From NCBI GenBank assembly GCA_036426205.1, contig CM071568.1, forward strand, positions 120,395,045 to 120,459,044: DNA of 64,000 nt, given 5' to 3'. The notes under the pieces were generated by a model. It worked only from the letters and a program-made list of their open reading frames with translations, searched no databases and had not been told where the DNA came from. Position numbers and translations under genes: made by a program. This stretch comes from Ascaphus truei. Taxonomy: Eukaryota; Chordata; Amphibia; Anura; Ascaphidae. Positions 13,570-26,475 of this stretch are shown here, piece after piece (position 1 is the first letter of the stretch; each line of letters opens with the position of its first letter).

Positions 13570-13900
13570 CTTGCAAACGCCCCCAGCCCACCTCTGAGAA
13601 GGGGTATTTAAATTCAACGCACCGGCACCAACTACAACTCCTCCCCCATGAAGAAGCGCTCCTTTTGGTGCAAAACGACCGTCGGGGTATCGGGGATGTC
13701 ACGACATTGACGTCAGCTGAGTGGGACGGATTCTTTTTACACAGATGCCAGAACCTGATTATATAGTGATATCATTGTTTTTCTCCTAAAAGATTAAACC
13801 CTTGTGAGACTGAAATACTAAGTTTCAAATGTGATTATATGCATCCTTGCTATATTATGTGAGCGAGTACTCAGCTCTTAAACAAAGAAAGCAATGGCTG
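13570..13900 (+). mobile_element. PLE pseudo-LTR with hammerhead-like core
   Basis: ATGAAGAAGCGC-TCCTTTTG-GTGCAAAACG (13,648-13,677) has the shape of a decayed hammerhead core: a CTGATGA-like element, helix II, then GAAA-like. It lies upstream of the PLE coding remnant, where a pseudo-LTR is expected. Confidence 0.5.
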
Positions 13901-13922
13901 AATTATCAGCGCGGATACATTA

Positions 13923-14208
13923 GGGTGAGTCCCCGCTGGCGCTGAGCATACTCATGCTTGGAGAGTGCTCCAAGCATGAGCACCGGGTGTCCTGCATATT
14001 CGCATGTGCACGAGCGGGCGGGGGGGGGGTCATTGCGGGTAGTTGAGCGTACAGGAAAGTATACATTTTTTGTTTCTCTAAGCGCCGAGCACGGGTGAGC
14101 GTGTGTGCCCAAGCATGCGCACACAGCGTGAGTGGGGACTTACATATATCTATATATGCAAGTAACTGCCACAAGCGCCGCCCGCTCAGCGCTAGTGTGG
14201 ACGCAGCC
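13923..14208. mobile_element. 286-bp Harbinger-like MITE
   Basis: The ends GGGTGAGTCCCCGCTGGCGC and, inverted, GGCTGCGTCCACACTAGCGC are imperfect inverted repeats that both continue into GCTGAGC. A TTA target duplication (13,920-13,922 and 14,209-14,211) fits the TWA preference of PIF/Harbinger. Related GCTCCAAGCATGAGCAC-type sequence recurs near 37,990. Confidence 0.65.
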
Positions 14209-14949
14209 TTAGAAGCAAAACAGAGGGGGTTTACTTTGTGACCAACTAGCTATTTAAAGCGGTGGTGTTGCTATAGATTGCAGATACATTGTATGACATT
14301 TTATTTTGTGGGTTGCAATAGATTAATTAACCACTTTAAAGGCAATGTTGTTTCAACAAGGAGAGTACTAGCACTAAAATGTACTATAGTTACTGTGGGT
14401 TTCTTTCAATAACTAGTTAGCTACCCAAATGGTGGCTTTATTAGGGCGAACTGAAACTTTGTTTGTTCTTGTATTAGGTTCATATAGTTACCAATTAAAT
14501 GAGCTACCAGCTAAGAAAGTGGTGTTGTTGATAAATTAATCTACAGTATACCTAATGTGACATTTAATTCAGTTTTCACATACTGCAACCACAATATATC
14601 TGTGTTGCTGCTGTTAAGGACTGTGTCTTTCAAGGAGAATCTAGCAATTATGATACATTTACTTACTATGTGTATCTCTATATAGAGTTGATCTAGCTTA
14701 GATCTCCGGCATCCTATCCAACCTTTGGGATTTTTAATAATATTCCATTTTCAATTGTGTATATGGGTGCACTTAGATGAGTTTTGCTAATAAATTGTAT
14801 TATTTTGTATTTTAACATGGTATCACAATTCTCAGAATGAAATCATGATTATTTAGTTTATATAAAGACATTTAGCTCATTGTCAATATTGACTACTAAT
14901 GGTTTTAGTTCAGTAATAGGGGTTCTTTTGTGATCATCTCTTGATCAAT

Positions 14950-16470
14950 TTGTATTCATTGAATACAAAGGAACCAAGAATTCCGATACTATACACTTTG
15001 CCAAAAATACACAAAGATCCGATCAATCCACCTGGTCGACCCTAGTATCAGGAATTGAGTCATTGACCTCCAATTTGTCAAAATACATAGTGTTCCTGCA
15101 GGAATACATCACCAAACTAAAGTTGTATACACGAGATTTGATTTAGGAAACAATTGACATGGGAGGATAACTACTATTTAGTCACCAGTTACGTCACATC
15201 TCTTTATACCGTGATTAATCATGATGATGAATGTGAAGCAGTAACATTCTTTCTTGATCAATTTGGTGAATTAGAATCCATGCAAATTGAATTCCTTTTA
15301 AATGCATTAAGTTTATCCTACACCACAACTTTTTCCTTTTTTAAAACAAATTCTTCTTACAAACAAAGGGAATGGCTATGGGACCAGGTCTGTGTCAATC
15401 TCCTAATGGACTTTTGGAGGGACATTACATCTGGTCTATGGCTGATTTTGTGGCAAGCCAGGTGCTGTACCAATGGTATATAGACGACATACTGTTGTTT
15501 GGACGGGAGAAGCCCTTTGAATTTGGATTTCCCATCTGCATATAGTCAAGAGAAGTTGGAGTTTCTTGATCTTGTGATTTACATAGATTAGGGAAGAATT
15601 GAGATGTAAACATTTACTAAAGCTGTCGATCGGAACAGCTACTTTTTAGCCACTAGCAACCACCATCCTATGTGGCTCAATAATGTACCATATGGACAGT
15701 TCCGTCACCTGAAACGGAACTGTTCTAAAATTGATAGATTTGAACAGCAAGCAGGGATTTTGAAAAATAAGTTTAAAGAGAAGAACTATAGAAATGAAAT
15801 TGTGAAAGAATCTTATGAAAAATCTAAATCCTTAGCCAGGTCAGATTTGATTACATATAAAGATAAAAGTATGGGAACTAATGTAAACTTTAGTGAGATT
15901 GCATTTATAACACAAAAAAGCAATCAAGCTAAAGATATTAGAAAGATATTTTCTAAACACTGGGAATTTTTAACGAAGGACCCAGTCCTACACTCCCTAT
16001 TGCCAAAAAAAACTTAAGATGATTTTTACCAAGGCTAGAAACATCAAAGATCAAGTAGCCCCTACCAAATCAAGAGACTTGACAAAAATGTCACTTGGCT
16101 AACAGCAAAAAAAACTAGTCGGTTTTCACAAGTGTTCCAATTGCAATAGTTGTAGAGTTAATATCGCATTGCCCAAACTATCAAGGATTTTCTTTCCCAT
16201 ACAAATGACATAACATTTGACATACATTTTTTTATTTCCTGCGATTCCACATTTCTAGTATATCTGCTTATATGGCCCTGTAACAAATTTTATTTTGGAA
16301 GGACTACACATAAATTTAAAATACGTATATCAGAACACATTAGGAATATCCATATGGGATTGGAAACCCAAAGTGTTTCTAATAATTTAAAAATGAATCA
16401 CAATTGTAATCCGACTGGAATAAAGTTTTTTGGGATTGATCTTTCAAAACAATCTTATTGAGGCGGTGTC
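14950..16470 (+). pseudogene. Penelope-like element RT and GIY-YIG remnant
   Basis: PLEs encode a reverse transcriptase fused to a GIY-YIG nuclease. In shifting frames this region shows a TLPKIHKDP-like stretch followed by PPGRP (about 15,000), LVTSYVTSLYTV (RT motif A region, about 15,180), YIDDIL (motif C, about 15,480), a SKHWEFLTKDP block (about 15,955) and a nuclease-like YFGRTTHKFKIRISEH (about 16,300). Several frameshifts and stops separate these, so it is inactive. Direct repeats flank it on both sides. Between it and the upstream pseudo-LTR lies the MITE at 13,923. Confidence 0.8.
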
Positions 16471-16514
16471 AGATGCATAGCCATTAATAAGCTAGAGATT
16501 GAATGAATTTTTAA

Positions 16515-17130
16515 ATTAAAGACTCTAGCTCCACGGGTCTAAACTTAGAGATTGACGTGCTATACTTTTTATAAATCTATGTTATTCCTTTTGTCTCAAT
16601 TCATGAGGGATTCGGGAAATACATATATATTTTTTCGCAATGTATATGTTTTTCATTGATAGTACTCTCACTAATCCTTCAACCCACAAGAAAATTCCAC
16701 CTTTTTTTCAAATGTTTTATTGGACAATAATTTTGAGATGTTAATATTGTTTTAAGGTAAAATGTGATGGTAAGCAATATAAAAACATTTTGTATGCCCT
16801 CTATAAATTCTTTACCTTCAGGTATGTATGAGAACCTTAATCATCAATAATTCATGTAAATTTAATTTGGAACTTTGGTGTAATTCATTTATTCAAATAT
16901 TAATTGCTTAAATATCTGCTACATCAATTATTTAAAATTTTAATATAGTTCACATTTTTGTAAAAGATTTCTTGCTATGACATTACCCACATTTGATAAT
17001 GTATTCACACTTCTGATCATATTGTATATGTGCATGTTAGTGTGCACTTTGCTTGTAGTTACTATCGTTTTTCCTGATTAATTATCTTGGTCTGCCAATT
17101 AACCCATGATGGGAATAGGGTATAATTAGG
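16515..17130 (+). repeat. PLE-flanking direct repeat, right copy
   Basis: This is the partner of 13,098-13,560, beginning AAGACTCTAGCTCCACGGG and including TGTATGCCCTCTATAAATTC. It follows the end of the PLE coding remnant. Confidence 0.6.
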
Positions 17131-17139
17131 GAGAGTTTA

Positions 17140-17500
17140 AGCAGCTCCATCAAACACCTCTGACAAAGCCTCAGGCAAAACTAGCTGGGTAGAGAACAGT
17201 CGCTAAGGAGCTGAGGACTTTGGCACTCCACACGGATGGTTTCTGACTGTCCTTAGTCTAGTCTTGCGAGACGAGACTTGAGCCCACGTGACGCGGAAGT
17301 TCAGTGATGCACCGGGAGTGAAGAACGCAGGACGTTTTTTCCAGACTGGAGGACAGAAAGGAGATCTGAGAATCGCTGTGAAGTGCTTCTACTGCCCTCT
17401 TTCAACTGACACATTGTGAGTGCATGCATTGTGTTTTTACTGTGTATTTTTATAATAAACTTGTTGCGTTATGGTACGTTTTGTTTTCTTTTCCACTACT
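17140..17500 (+). mobile_element. PLE pseudo-LTR, second, with hammerhead-like core
   Basis: CTCTGACAAAGCCT-CAGGCAAAACTAG (17,158-17,189) resembles a CTGANGA, helix II and GAAA arrangement. An ATAATAAAC poly(A)-like signal lies near 17,452. Confidence 0.4.
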
Positions 17501-17753
17501 CTCACCATCTGAGCGGATGACTTCAAGAAGCCCAGCTGAGCCCAGCAGTTAAAAGCTGCTCCAAAAGGAAAAAGAGCCCAGCGGTGCCCAGCAGTATGCC
17601 CTGAGTGACAAGAGCCCAGCTGATTCCTGCAGCCTAAGAATGAATTCTATCATCTAGACTCAAGTGGAGTCATCGCTAACTTTTGACAACACACTGTACA
17701 GTAAGTGCAGTTATTTCAGCAGGACATTCTCCTTTACAAAGAGACCACACTAT

Positions 17754-18233
17754 GGGGCCTATGCAGAGAGCAGCGAATTTTAAAATTGGCGAATTTATTA
17801 AAAAGTAGCTTTTTTGGAGAGTTTTAATCTCCATATGCAGAAAAGTGCGAATTCTGCTATGTTTAACATGGATGCGTGTGGCGAGTTTAAATTGGCGAGA
17901 TGCGCGCTTCAGAAATGTGTTAAAACAAATTCGCGCCTTTTTTTTTCCCTTTGCAATGGCCGCGAGCGGCAGTTTTTTCTGGCGAGGCAAAACGGAGACA
18001 ATCGCGCCATTTTATTGGCGCGAACAGCCGCTAGATGCCGTTCGCGCCTCTCTGCATTAGGATATTTTTAAAACTGGCGAGATTGAGGTTCTCGCCAGCC
18101 GCGAGGCGAGTTTTACAAATAGAAAAGAAAAATTGGCGAGTTTTTCGGAACTCGCCATTTTCTGCTGCTTTCTGCGCGATTTTCTCCAACAAATGGCGAA
18201 TTTCGAAATAGCGCTGCTCTCTGCATAGGCCCC
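17754..18233. mobile_element. 480-bp MITE with TGGCGA subterminal repeats
   Basis: Ends GGGGCCTATGCAGAGAGC match as inverted repeats. TAT flanks both sides (17,751-17,753 and 18,234-18,236). About a dozen TGGCGA/TCGCCA motifs in both orientations crowd the interior. The ends resemble those of the giant Harbinger (GGGCCTCATGCAGTAAGCG), and both share an ATA/TAT flank. No ORF of interest. Confidence 0.8.
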
Positions 18234-18239
18234 TATGTT

Positions 18240-20290
18240 TTGTTTCTATCTCTCCCATGTGCATTAGTTTTTTTCTTATCTACAGACATCTTCTCACCAG
18301 GTGAGAGATATTACTAGCTGCAGGGAGAGTTAATTTCTTTGAGTGTCTATTTATAATCTAACTTGGATTATTGCTATTATTTGCACAGTTCATTTTTCTC
18401 CAACAGAGGACACCCATAGCAGAGACACAGGGGGGACATTCTAATAAACTCCAGGTCTTTGATGTAGTGTCTGTCTGTTCCTGATGATGGCTTAGTGTTA
18501 AGGAGTAGTGAAGGGAAAGCATAGTGGGGAGACTCTCTTTGGGGGGCCGACTTTGCAGCAACTTGGATGGTATCATCATCAAGAGCGTTTTTAATACAAT
18601 CTTTTGTTTGCACAAGTCTTGTTCACATTATGTGGGAGGACATGGCAGCTATTTTAAAAGTGAACAAAATGTCTTTTATTTTTATTTATTTTTAATTTAC
18701 TTAATCACAAACTTTCACTATATTTGTAAGTGAAGTTTAGTTAATGTAAAACATTCTAAGGGTTTAGGTAATTTGCCCTCTTTCCCAAACTTTTCTGAAC
18801 CTGTACAATCATTTTCAACATTTTCTTAGTCACATGACCATTAGTTTCTAAAAAGTAAGAGACTTTTATGAACATTTTTACATAGATTGAAACATTTTTT
18901 GGTGAGCAGTCCACGTGGATAGGAAAAAGTAGTGTGTATTGAACAAGCTCACTAACAAACTATGATTTATTGAATAATTTTAGACATTGTGGCCTCAGTA
19001 ACAAAGGCTTGATCCCGAAGAGATCATAATATACCTTTTGTAAATCCTAAAATGAGCCATCCCTTTATCACCTTAAGTTTTTCTCTTTTTTACTCAATCG
19101 AACTAGTTGGCCAGGTGGATTTGTTAAGGGCCTCTGAATAGGAAAGTATTTGTCAATCAAGTGTTTTCTTTACCCCAACTGTTCTTATCAAAGAACCAAT
19201 ACATTTAAGGGGACCTGGAACTCTGGCTGTACAAATACTTACTGATCACACTGTGACATCACACAAATTGATTAGCCACAGTAAATTAAACCCCTCACAA
19301 GTCTAACTTTAAAAAAATAAATGACAAATACGTATAGGTGTCAGATTTGGGTAAAAGGTACGAATTACCCAGATGGGACCTTAAATGTGTCACTGGAATT
19401 AGTTAACTTTTGCCCTTAGACTGGGATTGCCTTTTCAAAATGTCTACATTAAACTCTAATGACTTGATGACTACAGCAGATACAGTTTCAACATCAATAG
19501 TTCTTCTCTTTTCCTTTCTAACATTTTAAGAAACTGTGATGGTGAGGGGGTAACCAGGCCATTAATAAAGGTAGTATGCCCGGCTGGAAACCTCTGAGCA
19601 ATATTTGGTGTTTTAGAGTGTCAGCTCATGACCCTGTCTGTCCTACATGAAATGCATATGCTTGTATGACAATAAAGAATTTGTGTGTTTTACCTACCAG
19701 GAGTGCTAACCAGTGGAGATTCAGAGGCTATGAGTTTCAAGAGGGGTTTTGCAGTAAAAGTGTTGTCAGATTGTGTATTGGTAGCCAGTGTACAGAGTTG
19801 CTGGCCACCCCAAAATTGTATCCGGAATCAGGTCAGATTCCCGGGAAATATAGACACATCACCCTGGTCAAAATCCTCCATTGAAATCAGTTACGTGACT
19901 CACCGCCAGGTTTCCCTGCTTCAGCACAGACCAGAAAGGTAAAGGGGAGCATAGGGATATGTGTATCCTGGGTACAGTCAGGGGTCCCTAAGTTAGTGAG
20001 GGTCCCCCAGTATATCCCCAGGTTCCCCCAAACCAGTATGGAGGTTTGGGGGGTTACTCCAACCATATTTAAGGTTGCAAGAGTTTTTATGAAACTATAT
20101 CCTTTTTTCACTAAAGGAAGGAGATACAGCTCTGAGAACGCACCTAAGCATGTTTAGTTCTAACTGAGTTTGTTTTTTTTCTTCTTAAGGGAATGAGCTA
20201 CAGCTCTGGGAATGAACCTAAGCATCTAACCATTATTTTATTAAACGGGAATGTTTAAAATGTATTATGCTTATGCACTGTAAAATAAGC
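18240..20290. other. no gene recognised
   Basis: About 2 kb of mixed-composition DNA without a domain-bearing frame, clear terminal repeats or RNA gene. Short frames of 60-85 residues occur on both strands at chance frequency. Confidence 0.5.
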
Positions 20291-20299
20291 TGGGACTAT

Positions 20300-21230
20300 T
20301 AAAGCCGATATTCTGAGTGAGCCAGATGGCTACCAAGCTGTGGTGCCACTGTGTTTACCCAGGGTCCGGACTTGAAAGCCACAGATGCTGCATGAGGTGT
20401 GAAGAACCTTTGGGCAGGATGGCTAGATGAAGTACCCACGTCCTGGGATCAATACAAGCCGATCCGGCAAGTATTTGCCTTCCCAGACCTGGAGGCACCT
20501 AAGCCAGCGGGTGGCTTCTGCATGACAAGTGTCTAAGGTGGCAAACTCGCGCATGCCCTTGTTTCATTCAGAAGATCTCCTTGCCCAGATTCAGAGGAAT
20601 GGCAGGCATCCGATTGGCTGGTTGTAAGGTTCCCATGCTGGGATTGGCTGTAGTATTTTGTGAATGAACTCCAAAATACTATTAGAAACCCTGCAACCAA
20701 TCTGGTGTTGAGATTCTCTAAGACTTTGAACACCAGGACTATAGCGGCAAATTCGAAATCACCAAAAGATGCTCTTGGAGAAATAGACGTGAGCCGGATT
20801 CAGAAATTTCAAGGTAAGAAATTTTCTAAGACCCACTTTTCGGGTCCAAGTTCTGAGAAGCGAACGTAGCGGTCGCGGCTGGAACTACAAGCCGAATGTT
20901 TGGTGCCATCTCCCGGTTAAGGGATTTCGGTGTCTCTGGAGCAGATACAGCGGTGGCGTCAGGAACTTCATGCCGATTTGAATTCCAGGACATCTTGGGC
21001 TAATTCCTGGTCAACTACAAACTATGTTTTATGGACTGTAGAAGCTAAGAAAGTCTATTTTTTTCCCACAGACCCCCAGTAAGTGTGTTTTTCTCTTGTA
21101 ATTTGTAATCCACTGTGTGTACGTCTGTTTCAATGGAATAAATGACAATTTGTTTTATCATTTTGTTTTGCTCAGTGATATGATCCCGGTATAAAAGGTG
21201 TAAATGTCTGGTCCCCTGTGACAGCAACCA
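20300..21230 (+). mobile_element. LTR-like segment
   Basis: The stretch ends with an AATAAA signal (about 21,138) and a T-rich GATCCCGG-containing tail reminiscent of R-U5 of a retroelement. No paired LTR or coding region was found, so this is tentative. Confidence 0.25.
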
Positions 21231-21593
21231 CTTACCCAAAGAAGCAGCAGCCAAAAATACAGGTTTTTACTACAGGAACTTCTCTCGCTTCAAAGTGATG
21301 CATACAGTAAAATGAGAAAGGAGAAGTACAAAATGTACTTATCATCCAAAAAAACAACTGTTGAGAGATTATTTTTGCGTTTTACATAGCAAGAAAAAAA
21401 GATTACAATCAACAAGGATAATATTTGAAAGTTTTAAATAAAATGATAAATTGAATACAGCTGACCATTTTTAAGATGTAGTCCCACATAGCTAGCCAAA
21501 CCACAATTTATTGTAAAGAATTAACCCGTCTAATGGACACATACAGATGAGACAACGAGTATTCTAAAGCTTGCCTTAAACTAGCCCGGTTAC

Positions 21594-21795
21594 ATGCTGG
21601 GTGTAACCTGGCTAGTTTAAGGCAAGTTTAAGGCATTTCTGCATTGACTAATGATCCATTGGATTAACACAGTAGTGTTCCCTGGCAGTCTCATTCAGTT
21701 TGAATGGGACTGCCAGGGACCCCCACTGTTAATCTGATGGGTCATTAGTCAATGCAGAAATGCCTTAAACTTGCCTTAAACTAGACCCAGCATGT
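21594..21795. repeat. about 200-bp imperfect palindrome
   Basis: The arms run from TTAAGGCAAGTTTAAGGC to GCCTTAAACTTGCCTTAA with CCTGGCAGTC/GACTGCCAGG near the centre at 21,699. A related palindrome lies at 41,630-41,740. Confidence 0.8.
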
Positions 21796-22589
21796 ACCTG
21801 GGTCTTCTTGGCGATTGCCACTGGTTTGTGTTAGAATAACCGTCGTCACTATAGTAGATCAAGTGCCGGTAACCAGTTCCAGAGTTAACTCCCATTGACT
21901 GTTGCGATAACCCGAGTCATGTGCCCCTAATTATCTTCACTAAACACATTTCTGGCTAGATTCACAAAGCTGTTAAACTGTGGCACAAAACGAAAAAGTA
22001 GTGCAAACAAGAATGAACATTATGTTCCCTGAGGTGAATGTGTATCCTCAAAGCTAATTATATGCAAAACCAATGTCCGTTGTACTGTACATCTAACTAG
22101 CATAGGTTTAACTTCACGTTTACATAACGTTGTGTGATATTCCAATACCGTCATTTTAAGTATGTCTTGGTGTTACTCTGATCCAGACACTGAAATAAGT
22201 ATTTTGCACAAGCTGAGAAAGAGAATAGGAAAATAATCCTACAGTATGTTATGTCATACTTAACAGTGGCTTTATAACCATACAGAACGTTAAGGTCCCA
22301 TTTCAGGGTCTGGGTTTGAGTAGCTATAATTTAACTAATGTAACGTTAAGTAACCATGTTAACCATAACTCAGTTTTGTGAATATCCTCTGTTTGGGTAA
22401 TGTTTCATTTGAATATAATTTGCATTTAAATATTACTAACGGCCATTAAACTGTTGGTAATGCAACGATCTTTACAGCAGAAAATATGACTTCATGTTAT
22501 GTTATTGTTCTTTGACAATACACTGTTAAGCTTAATGTCAGATGACCTTAAGTTAGGTTGTTAACGTTACATTTTATTATTAATAATAA

Positions 22590-23750
22590 TCATAATAATA
22601 CCTTTATTTATATAGTGCTTTTCTCCCAATGGGACTCAAAGCAGTTCACAGTTAAAAAAAGGGAAAAGAAGAAAACATAACTTTATAAAAGAGACGAAAC
22701 ACAAGGAAATATACAATACAGGATGGGATGTACAATAGCTATTAAATGGTGGACAGGTTGTGGTTTATTCATTAAACGCCTAGGTAAACAGGTAGGTATT
22801 GAGCATGTTTTTATACATTTCCAGAGTGCCCCCTCTCAAACCGTACGAGGCAGAGTATTCCAGAAAGTAGGAGCAGCAAAGGAAGTCAAGGAGATTCTGA
22901 GAACTGCTAGGAGTCTTTCATCTGCAGATCGAAGTGAGCGAATAGGAGTGTAGTGTCTTTCAGATAGCTGGGACCCTGGTCATGTAGTGCTTTGAATGTC
23001 TACAAGCCAATATTGAAATGCATTCACCATTTTATAGGCAGTCAGTGCAGAGAATGGAGAACAGGTGTCATGTGGCAACAAGTGTCATGTGTCATGTCTT
23101 GTTAGTTAACAACCTGGCTGCAGCATTCAATACCAGCCATTCTGGATCAAGGATTAAATCTTTAGGTGGCAGAATTAAGATTTGATCACAGCTGACACCT
23201 CATGTTTAAGGGTCAAGTCAGAGTGAAGGATAACACAAAGGTTCCACAATCAGACAGAGTTTAGCAACTTGGAGCCCCCAAGCTTAAGGCCAGTGTGTTG
23301 ACTCAACTGTAGTATTGTTGTCACCCGATGGTGAGCATCCGCCATGAGCAGTTCTGTTTTATCAGGATTAATCCTCAACCAATTCGCACTCATCCATTCT
23401 AGGGGCTCAGATAAACATCTAATGAAGACTTATAATGGGTCCTTAGTGCAAAGTAAAGTTGAGTGTCATCTGCATAGCAGTAATAATCCAGGTAATGCCA
23501 TTGGATTATGTTACCCTGTGGCAGCATGTACACTGCAAACAACATAGGATAGAATCCTGTGGCACTCCACATGACAGGGGCATTGGTGCAGAGTACTGCA
23601 TGCCTAAATAACCTCCCTGTGACTTGCCAGTGAGAAAATATATGAACCAGCTTAGAGCTGTGCTATCCAGTCCACAGAAATTCTACATGCACTCTGTTAA
23701 GTCACTTAATGCTTTGAGTGCCCCAAGACATAGCTACTATGTCATGGGTT
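22590..23750 (-). pseudogene. decayed L2-clade LINE reverse transcriptase
   Basis: Read on the minus strand, 23,440-23,500 gives YYCYADDTQLYFAL, the catalytic YADD box of a LINE reverse transcriptase. Just upstream in gene order, near 23,540, is a CGVPQDSIL stretch matching the conserved GVPQGS(I/V)LGP motif. The plus-strand end at 22,590 (AATAATAATC, then TATATAGTGCTTTTC) looks like the 3' tail of such an element. Multiple frameshifts make it a fossil. Confidence 0.75.
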
Positions 23751-23759
23751 TCATTGGGC

Positions 23760-25310
23760 ACTCAGGGGGCCCCATGACATTGTAGCTACATTAAAGAATG
23801 CTCGCTTTACTAGGGGAGATCAAGTTCTGTGCACCTATGGAGTGCAGGATATGATCTCCACTGATGACGACCACTATTTTGATGACGTGTCCTTCTATTT
23901 TGTGATCAATGATGGTGCGATCACATGACTGGTCACGTTATCATGAGAGTTGGAGGGGCCGTGGCACTCTGGTGTCGCTGCCCCTGCAGCACTCAAAAAG
24001 TTAATGGAGCTTGTGGATCTTGTCTCTTGTCATGCTAATAAGTTTGACTGCTTTGATTTTTTGGAAATTAATTACAAGTTGATATTTTTAGGGGCCTCTG
24101 CTTTACCTTTTTCCCACTCTGTTCTTATCCAAGAATCAGGGAGGGGGAGAGAGGGAGGTTCTGGCTGTGCAAGCACTTTCCTAACAAACAGAGACATCAC
24201 AAAAAGGGTCAGGTAGTGGTAATTAAACCTCTCTCAAATCTCAGCTCATTACGTTTAAAAATACTTATTTGTGTCCAACTTCGGTAAAAACAAAGCATCA
24301 ATCACCCTGATACTAAATGCCTTTAACCATTGCACTAGCATTAGTTTACTTTGGTTGTAGAAAGCTGTGCTCCTTTAACTGCATTTTGAACCAGCAAATA
24401 TACAAACAAATAAGGATAAAGATGTGCTGAGCTGCCTAAGGGTCAATCAAGAAGTCCTGATGTGGCTAATAATTGGCTAAGAGACACCGAATTATAGTAA
24501 ATGGAGTTCAACTAAGTAATGAACCTTACACAGCATTTTCCCACAGAATTTTGTACTTGGGCCAATCAATGTCCCTATTAGTCATATTATATAGGGGATG
24601 AAAAAGAAAGTATAGATGAAGCAGACAGTTTTGCACCCATTAACGCAATGTGATGCGTTTACACTATAGCAATATTAATGGCAAGAAATATCATTAAAAA
24701 AATGGATGCAATATCCATTTAATGCACATAATATTTTCTGCATTATTTCTTGTGCTAACTTGTGTTAACTGGGGTAATAATGCCTGATACACATGGCACA
24801 ATAAAGCAATGAGACACACTGTAGGTGGATAACACTTGGAAGAACCTAGCAAAACTTCAGGAGTGGTCAAGTGTTCATAGTCCAATGCTAATACATTTAG
24901 ATTATGTGTATGGACTGCAAATGCCAATGATTTTCAAATTATTGTATCTTATTACCAAATTACTGGTGATGGGTAGAAGTATAATGTTAGATTTTGCAAA
25001 AAGAAAGGGCTAGGGATGCTATTTACAATTCATTAAGTCCTCAAAAGGAGTGATAAACCACATGTCCAAATGAACATAAGCAGAGAGAAGATGGTAGAAA
25101 AAAGACTAACAAAATGGTGTAAAGTTTACTAAGGATTGGCACGTTTGATTTGAACTCTGAGTAATTCAAGAATTCATTTTTCAAGTCGAAACCTGAGTTG
25201 AGCAGTTTAAGAATTCAATGTTCAAGTCAAACTATGAACTTTAGAAAACCTTTTTTAATTCGAGTGAAATGAGACAAAACAGAAAAATATCTATCCTTGA
25301 TTCGCTTTGA
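23760..25310. other. no gene recognised
   Basis: No domain-bearing frame, RNA gene or complete element was recognised. A segment near 24,090-24,330 resembles 19,150-19,300 in wording (TTCTTATCAAAGAACC versus TTCTTATCCAAGAATC), which suggests a low-copy dispersed repeat. Confidence 0.45.
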
Positions 25311-25318
25311 GCCCCCTA

Positions 25319-25328
25319 AAGTTTTTCT

Positions 25329-25367
<39 letters not shown>

Positions 25368-25368
25368 T

Positions 25369-25407
<39 letters not shown>
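25319..25407. repeat. (TA)n microsatellite
   Basis: Nearly pure TA interrupted by GATAGA in the middle. Confidence 0.95.
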
Positions 25408-25412
<5 letters not shown>

Positions 25413-26060
25413 GTACCACCTTCCATCCCCCCAAGGGAGATTTGGCTGTTACGGTTGTACCTGGGTGCTGTACTGGCTCACCTGTTGTATATCAGGATGC
25501 CTGAGTCTCCTCGTTGTATGGGGAATGGCAAGGGAATTACTTCTGATCCACCTGGTGCAGCGCCTCCATCGCGAAGGCAGAGAGGAACCCCACAGGAACC
25601 CCTTTCCAGTAAGACAGACAGGAGACGTGGAACTTTGTACCATTTATTGGCAGGCCAGCCGAATACATCTCCCACACGAGAGGTACTCTATGACACCCTG
25701 CTGATGATCAACTTCCGTCACATCTTGCTGTTGCTTTGCCCCTGACTAGGCCCCCAATGACTTGAGGCCCTTGGGGCTAGTCGTCGCCTCCTTACCCCTT
25801 GATGGGACAAGGCAGAACTGCCTCACTCACTGTGGAGCAGGCTACATCCTGGAATCTTTCATTTTGGGAAGGAAGCATCTTATATACCTTGGGAGGGATT
25901 AGTGACCCTTCCACAAAACTAGGCAGGTCTGAGGACAGAACAGGCATTACCCCATGGTACTGACACCTGTAACCACCCCCACATATGTGTCAGGTCCAGG
26001 AAACCCATAGCCAGGGGCACTCGACTACAGGCTACCCCTTGTGAAATCCCTTATGGCCCC
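25413..26060 (-). mobile_element. LTR-like segment, minus orientation
   Basis: The segment starts TGTACCACC and contains a CCATTTATTGG stretch, which on the minus strand is an AATAAA poly(A) signal. Its opening (GGGAGATTTGGCTGTTACGG) resembles 30,900 onward (GGGAGATATGGCAGCTACGG). No coding region accompanies it. Confidence 0.35.
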
Positions 26061-26475
26061 ACAAGAGGCACACTATCATTTCCTACCGATGCAGCGGCCA
26101 TTATCCGATCATTTCTCTGAGCCGTTTTTGTAAAGTCTGCTGTATTCCACATGGCATTCACTCATTAATCTTCCATGAAGGCTGCCAATCACACCTCTAT
26201 TGACCATTGTTGATTTCCTTGATTTACATGGATTCTGATTTGTTTGGGGGAAGTTCTGCACATATCCACCAGATGGTGAAAGTGAGTCCCTTTGCTTAAA
26301 CTATCCAGTGGATAATGTGTAGTCAATGTGCAGGTATTTAAAAAACAGATAAAAAGAGTGTCCACTACAGAGATCCATTGTAAATTGACCTTGGTCGCTG
26401 AAGATGTTATCAAATTGAGACCTTTCATAGTTACAATTTCAAAACAGAATGTTGTGAACATTATTCTACATTGCT

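Noticed and set aside
26189..26461. 90-residue minus-strand frame upstream of the forkhead-like gene
   Set aside because: No domain and no splice or promoter context; chance length.
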